Notes under the pieces: model-generated
Seen by the model: the letters and a program-made list of their open reading frames with translations, nothing else
What the model was told of the DNA's origin: nothing
Database searches by the model: none
NCBI GenBank assembly: GCA_964036315.1
Contig: OZ038478.1
Coordinates: 140,564,656 to 140,628,655, forward strand
Reading direction: 5' to 3'
DNA from: Acanthosepion esculentum
Lineage: Eukaryota; Mollusca; Cephalopoda; Sepiida; Sepiidae
DNA length: 64,000 nucleotides
Shown: positions 59,001 through 64,000 of the stretch, one piece after another
How the letters are laid out: each line of letters starts with the position of its first letter
Position numbering within the stretch: position 1 is the first letter of the stretch
Position numbers and translations under genes: made by a program

Positions 59001-60409
59001 TAAAAAAAGAAGAAAGAATGAATGAAAAAAAGACAAAAGAAATAAAGAATGAAATAAAGACACAAAAAAGAAAGAATGAAATAAAGACAAAAGAATGAAA
59101 TAAATTTAAGAGTATGAAATAAAGACAAAAGAAAGAATGAATTAAATAAAGACAGTAGAAAGAAAGAATGAAATAAAGACAAAAGAAAGAATGAAATAAA
59201 GACAAATAAAAGAAAGAATGAAATACATACAGAAGCAAGAAAAAAGGAAATAAAGACAGAAGAAAGAATGAATGAAATAAAGACAAAAGAAAAAAAGAAT
59301 CAAATAATGACAGAGGAAAGAATGAATGAAATAAAGACAAAAGAAAAAAAGAATCAAATAATGACAGAGGAAAGAAAGAACTAAATAAAGACAAACCAAA
59401 GAATGCAGACTAAGGAAGAATGAATGAAATAAATACAGAAGAAAGAAAGAATGAATTAAAGACAAAAGAAAGAAAGAATGAAATGAAGACAAAAGGAAGA
59501 TTGAATGAAATTAGGAGAACAGAATGAAATAAAGACAAAAGGAAGAATGAATTAAATAAAGACAGAAGAAAGAAAGAAGGAAATAAAGACAGAAGAAAGA
59601 ATGAATGAAATAAAGACAAAAGAATGAAATAAAGACAAAAGAAAGAAAGAATGAAATAAAGACAATAGAAAGAAAGAATGAAATAAAGACAGAAGAAAGA
59701 AAGAAGGAATTAAAGACAGAAGAAAGAATGAATGAAAAAAAGACAAAAGAATGAAATAAAGACAAAAGAAAGAAAGATTGAAATAAAGACAATAGAAAGA
59801 AAGAATGAAATAAAGACAGAAGAAAGAAAGAAGGAATTAAAGACAGAAGAAAGAATGAATGAAAAAAAGACAAAAGAAAGAAATAAAGACAAAAGAAAGA
59901 AAGAATGAAATAAAGACAATAGAAAGAAAGAATGAAATAAAGACAGAAGAAAGAAAGAAGGAATTAAAGACAGAAGAAAGACCGAATGAAAAAAAGACAA
60001 AAGAATGAAATAAAGACAAAAGAAAGAAAGAATGAAATAAAGACAAAAGAAAGAAAGAATGAAATAAAGACAGAAGAAAGAAAGAAGGAATTAAAGACAG
60101 AAGAAAGAATGAATGAAATAAAGACAAAAGAATGAAATAAAGACAAAAGTAAGAAAGAATGAATTAAAGACAAAAGAAAGAAAGAAGGAATTAAAGACAG
60201 AAGAAAGAATGAATGAAAAAAAGACAAAAGAATGAAATAAAGACAAAAGAAAGAAAGATTGAAATAAAGACAGAAGAAAGAAAGAAGAAAATAAAAACAG
60301 AAGAAAGAAAGAAGGAAATAAAGACAGAAGAAAGAAAGAATGAAATAAAGACAGAAAAAAGAAAGAATGAAATAAAGACAGATGAAAGAAAGAATGAAAT
60401 AAAGACTAA

Positions 60410-61090
60410 AGAAAGAAAGAAATAAAGACTAAAGAAAGAATGAAATAAAAACAGAAGAAAGAAAGAATGAAATAAAGACAGAAGAAAGAAAGAAAGAATG
60501 AAATAAAGACAGAAGAAAGAAAGAAGGAAATAAAGACAGAAGAAAGAAAGAATGAAATAAAGACAAAAGAATTAAATAAAGACAAAAGAATGAAATAAAG
60601 ACAAAAGAAAGAAAGAATGAAATAATTCCAAAAGAAATAATGAATGAAATAAAGACAAAAGAAATAATGAATGAAATAAAGACAAAAGAAATAATGACTG
60701 AAATAAAGACAAAAGAAAGAATGAATGAAATAAAGACAAAAGAAAGAATAAATTAAATAAAGACAAAAGAATGAAATAAAGACAAAAGGAAGAATTAATG
60801 AAATAAGAAATGAAGTGAATAAAGAAAGAAATAATCTAAGAGATACTGAAATAAACGGTTGAATTGAAGAAAAAACGAAATAAAAAAGAGTGAAAGAATG
60901 AATGAAATAATGGTTGAAATGAAAAAAGAAATAATGAGGAATGACAGAATAAAACAAAGCATAAAGCAGAGAAAGAAAGAATGAAGTCAAAGATGAAGTG
61001 ACGACAGAAAGAATGAAAGAAAGGTAGCAAGGAAGTGCAGTAATAAATGCAGAGTGACATAAAGAAAGAAAATATAAAGTTAAGAAAGAA
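60410..61090. repeat. Right edge of the array, decaying units
   Basis: Units lose regularity from about 60,780. The last 300 bp are merely purine-rich with scattered GAAAGAATGAA pieces, mirroring the left edge. Confidence 0.75.
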
Positions 61091-61800
61091 AAAAAAAACA
61101 AAACAAAGCGAATCGGTGTAACCCGGGTACTGGGCACTACTGGGATATGTTTGTACCCAAGTAACATAAACATAATATTTTTTCTACATTATTCACTTCA
61201 AAACTCCTTATTCAGTTATTCATTCCAACTTTCATTTACTGCCGAGCTCTTCGTCTGACAGTACCTCTGATTTCCTTGTTATTAGACAGCCAATGGAATC
61301 ACACAAATATTCATAGTCTCGCGAAATACTTTTAAATATACTTTTGTCCAATGACCCCCCCCTCCCCGAAAAGTGTGATTTGTTTCCTGTGTCATTATGA
61401 TACTTGTAAAAAAAGGAAAATCTGATATATTTACAGATGCCTAATACTTTTTCTCGTGTCTTACATGTCTTTTTTTATTTCAGAGATGAACCCGCTTCAT
61501 TGCTTTAAAATCCTCGTTAAAATGCATGCATACGTAAATAATTAAATGCGAGCCTTGAAGAATAAAACAAATTAAAAATCATTTGAAAGTAAAGAAAAAG
61601 AGTCACAAAGAAATATAAAAGGAAATCATCCCCACCCACCCACGGAGCGGAAGCATACGTCCCGGATGAAGATTAGTTATGCAAGACAGAAATCAGAAGA
61701 GGCACATTACCTTTTTAACTAACAAAAGCAGAAAGAAGAAAAGTAACGATTTAACCAGTAAAGCCAGAAAGAATATACTTTGGGGAAAGTAAAATAGATA
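61091..61800. other. Region without recognisable gene
   Basis: Unique-looking AT-rich DNA right of the array. No supported feature. Confidence 0.55.
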
Positions 61801-61808
61801 AGAAAAGA

Positions 61809-61829
61809 GTGTGTGTGTGTGTATATGTA

Positions 61830-61868
<39 letters not shown>

Positions 61869-61869
61869 C
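61809..61869. repeat. (GT)n microsatellite
   Basis: GT dinucleotide run with two ATATGT interruptions. Confidence 0.9.
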
Positions 61870-61987
61870 AGAGAGAGTGAGGGTGGGGGGAAACAGTGAT
61901 TGTAAAAGTGAGAGAGGAAGCAAATAAACCGAAAAGGAAACAAACTGAATGATGAAGAGACAGTTTTTAAAGAATTGATTTTTTTTT

Positions 61988-62274
61988 CATATTTAGGGCT
62001 GCCGAAAAAATGACGTCGAGAATTATTTCTCTTGTTTTTACAATTTTCATTTTCCATTGAATTTTTTCCCGATTTTATATTAAATGCTTGTAAATTTCGT
62101 CATTTATCCGTGGTTAAAAAAATTATATATGATCTCTTCGGCCCTCGTCCTTGTGTGTTTTTAAATATTTAGGGCGGCCAAAAAATGAGTTGGAGCATTA
62201 TTCTCATGTTTATACAATTTTTTATTTTCTATTGATTTTTTTTTTAACTTGATATTAAATGCTTGCAAAATTCA
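61988..62274. repeat. Local direct duplication, two copies of about 112 bp
   Basis: Copies at 61,988-62,099 and 62,163-62,274 share ATTTAGGGC.GCC, AAAAAATGA, TACAATTTT, a T-rich stretch, and TTATATTAAATGCTTG or its near match. They are separated by about 63 bp and diverged at many sites. Origin unknown. Confidence 0.7.
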
Positions 62275-62279
62275 AGACA

Positions 62280-64000
62280 AGAACGAAGGAAAACAAGAAA
62301 AAAGTGAAAAGATGGAAGAATTAAAAACATAGGAAAATAAAAACGAAAATCTGGAAGAGACAAATTAGGGAAAACACATGGAAAGTAAAGCTAAACGGGC
62401 GAAAGGAATATCAAACTTCCGTAACGGGATGCTTAGAGAATTCACCTCGCAGAGCATTTTCCTGATGCCGTGATGTCGATAGAGATTCGGTTGCACCACT
62501 AATGACAGCTCAATCGAAACTACGGCTAGGTTTAGCAAAATAATCTTTTGCCGCGTAACTGAAATAGCTGGCCCTTTCTCACATCGCTGTATTTGTATTA
62601 AGAGTCTACCTTGGGAAAATAGAATGGCCTACGTAACCATCAGAATATTTACACAAGCTTTAAATGCGGTTAAATTTCATACAATGCACCCCGTTAATGA
62701 AAGCAATTCATACATCTTGTGTATCCAATATGAGTGCCGGGAAATTTGAATTATTTCCTTCAGTTTTTTCTCCAGTACAGTGCTTATTTAGATATTTAGA
62801 TATTTTATTTATTATTTTCCGCGACCTGTTTATTATTGTCAATAATGGAAATTTACCCTTTGTTTTATTTGTCAACGAATTTCACCAGCATTACAATAAT
62901 TTCAATGTTATTTGGTACGGGAAACACTTGGTATTCATTACAATTTCATTCCTTTTCATCTTTCATTCGGAGCTCAAGATTCTCTGTGGCCTTTTATTGT
63001 AGTATCTCTGTTGTGTTTTCATCCAGTATGTAACGTAGAAGTACCCTGTGCCGAATGACGTATTTGCACTTCTTTCAATTTATGCAAAATAGGGTAAATC
63101 CATGTTGCATATCACACTAAAAACTCACTTTTTGAAAGATTTCTATCATCAAAATATAAATACATATATAATATTTAATGAGTTCGAATTTAAAAAAATA
63201 GAAAAACCAAATAATATTTCATGTGATTTGAACTCAGAACGAAATCATATCTTTGCGTTTGAATTTCACTAGATTTTTGCACGTTTATATTGGTAAAGGA
63301 AAATATAAAAACATTGAAGGAAAAAAACGCGTTGGCCAAACTGAGCTTACTGATTTTAAAAAACTCATTTTCAAAAAACATTTTACGCTTGAAATAATCG
63401 AGGGTATTGTTCTTGTAAATGTAAATTATTTGACACTTGGACCAACATGTTTAATACAGTAAAAGAAAGGAAACATCAAACATTGATGTCAACGTTTGAA
63501 ATTACTTGACATATCAATGGAAACGTTAACATGTTTCATTTTCAGGTACTTGCAAACGTCATTATCATCAGCCAGAAAGACCCTTTCTAATTCTCTGCAG
63601 GAAAGAACCAAACGAATAACGCCATATTTTTTCTTATTTTTTTCTAACCGAAGTTTCCATTTATTTTTTCACAGAAAAAAATATTTAATGACTTCTACTG
63701 ATATGGTTAGAATTCAGGATTGATTTTCACTGAGAAAAAGTGAAAAATATCAAAGAAAAAAACAGTCTGTTAAAAGTACATATGTTCAATATTACCTTTG
63801 ATTAAATTTCAAGCTCCTACAGTATTACAAAAGTTGGACTGCTTCCATCTATCTATCTATCTATCTATCTATCTATATATTGTGTGCCTGTGGTGTAACA
63901 TTGCCTTATGCGGAAATACAATTGAGAAAGGCATTAATGCATGTATTATGCCCCCACAACTATGTGTTAAATATTAGGGTAGGCTGAACTTTTAGGCGTT
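62280..64000. other. Region without recognisable gene; (ATCT)n at about 63,849-63,877
   Basis: Several short open frames (for example 62664-63002) have no recognisable domain and AT-driven composition. GATTTGAACTCAGAACG at 63,222-63,238 resembles the complement of a tRNA-type B box as found in SINEs, but too little is left for an assignment. Confidence 0.5.

Larger units (their letters stand above)
44260..60410. repeat. Heterogeneous right domain with higher-order blocks
   Basis: Mixed 19-, 23- and 27-bp units, with GACAGAA frequent. Long blocks repeat. For example the TGTATGAAGTAAAGAC marker with its following 150-200 bp recurs near 47,590, 48,570, 50,590, 52,920, 55,645, 56,765 and 57,963. 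The marker GAAAATATGAAAGAATCAAA recurs near 45,097, 46,431, 48,054, 49,450, 54,617, 56,086 and 57,688, and in a variant form at 53,653. Confidence 0.88.
28735..61090. repeat. About 32-kb tandem array, (GAAA)n plus 19-base core
   Basis: The purine-rich strand is the plus strand. The core GAATGAAATAAAGACAAAA is preceded by zero to three GAAA blocks, giving units of 19, 23, 27 or 31 bp. The 27-bp unit dominates. Common variants are GGAT for GAAT, GAAT replacing one GAAA, GACAGAA for GACAAAA, and ATACAG for ATAAAG. At 27 bp per unit the array would hold on the order of 1,200 units. Because the common unit is a multiple of three, a plus frame can read as nine-residue KERKNEIKT repeats. On the minus strand all three frames are free of stops in the consensus. 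I see no splice, promoter or domain evidence for a gene. Confidence 0.97.

Noticed and set aside
28735..61090. CRISPR array
   Set aside because: Repeats are directly adjacent with no unique spacers, and the context is eukaryotic.
62664..63002. 112-codon plus-strand frame as a gene
   Set aside because: No recognised domain and an AT-driven composition; a second frame overlaps it. Insufficient support.
63222..63238. GATTTGAACTCAGAACG as part of a tRNA-derived SINE
   Set aside because: Only about 17 bp resemble a SINE or B-box complement. No A box, head or tail is visible.

Overview
The window looks like intergenic or intronic DNA from an animal genome, most likely a cephalopod such as an octopus. 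That assignment is an inference. It rests on the AT-rich background, the many (TA)n, (AAT)n and (ATCT)n microsatellites, and a mix of decayed LINE families whose protein fragments resemble those I associate with octopus assemblies. I found no host protein-coding gene, tRNA or rRNA. Nearly everything recognisable is a mobile element or a tandem repeat.

Layout. (1) 494-12390 is one Ty3/Gypsy LTR retrotransposon on the plus strand: 5' LTR, serine-tRNA-like primer site, gag, pol with protease, RT, RNase H and integrase, polypurine tract and 3' LTR. Frameshifts break its pol. Its 5' LTR is split at position 588 by two further insertions. The first is a full-length but dead Tx1/L1-like non-LTR retrotransposon (589-6781), and the second is a 254-bp element (6802-7055). 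A 20-bp piece of the LTR (AGAGGCGAATCAAGAGATTC) is present three times, before, between and after them, so two insertions hit the same site. (2) 12391-28730 is a patchwork of LINE 3' ends (Jockey/CR1-like at 14.3-15.0 and 24.8-25.8 kb), R4/Dong-like fragments (16.5-18.3 and 20.95-23.3 kb, two of them bounded by (AAT)n arrays), an exactly 80-bp palindromic mariner MITE, a mariner-type transposase remnant, and a probable solo LTR on the minus strand. (3) About 28735-61090 is a tandem array of roughly 32 kb. Each unit is a 19-base core plus a variable number of GAAA blocks, usually two, giving 27 bp. It has a homogeneous left part, a heterogeneous right part with kilobase-scale internal duplications, decayed edges, and one solo LTR of the same Ty3 family at 43983-44259. 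(4) 61091-64000 is AT-rich unique sequence with small repeats.

Interplay. The elements record a nesting order. The Ty3 element inserted next to a TA-rich tract. The Tx1-like LINE and a partner element then entered one hairpin-containing site in its LTR. A related LTR copy landed in the 32-kb array. Two LINE groups here appear to use sequence-specific targets: a Ty3 LTR site for the Tx1-like element, and TAA repeats for the Dong-like elements. The very long minus-strand reading frames across the array are a by-product of its composition and are not treated as genes.
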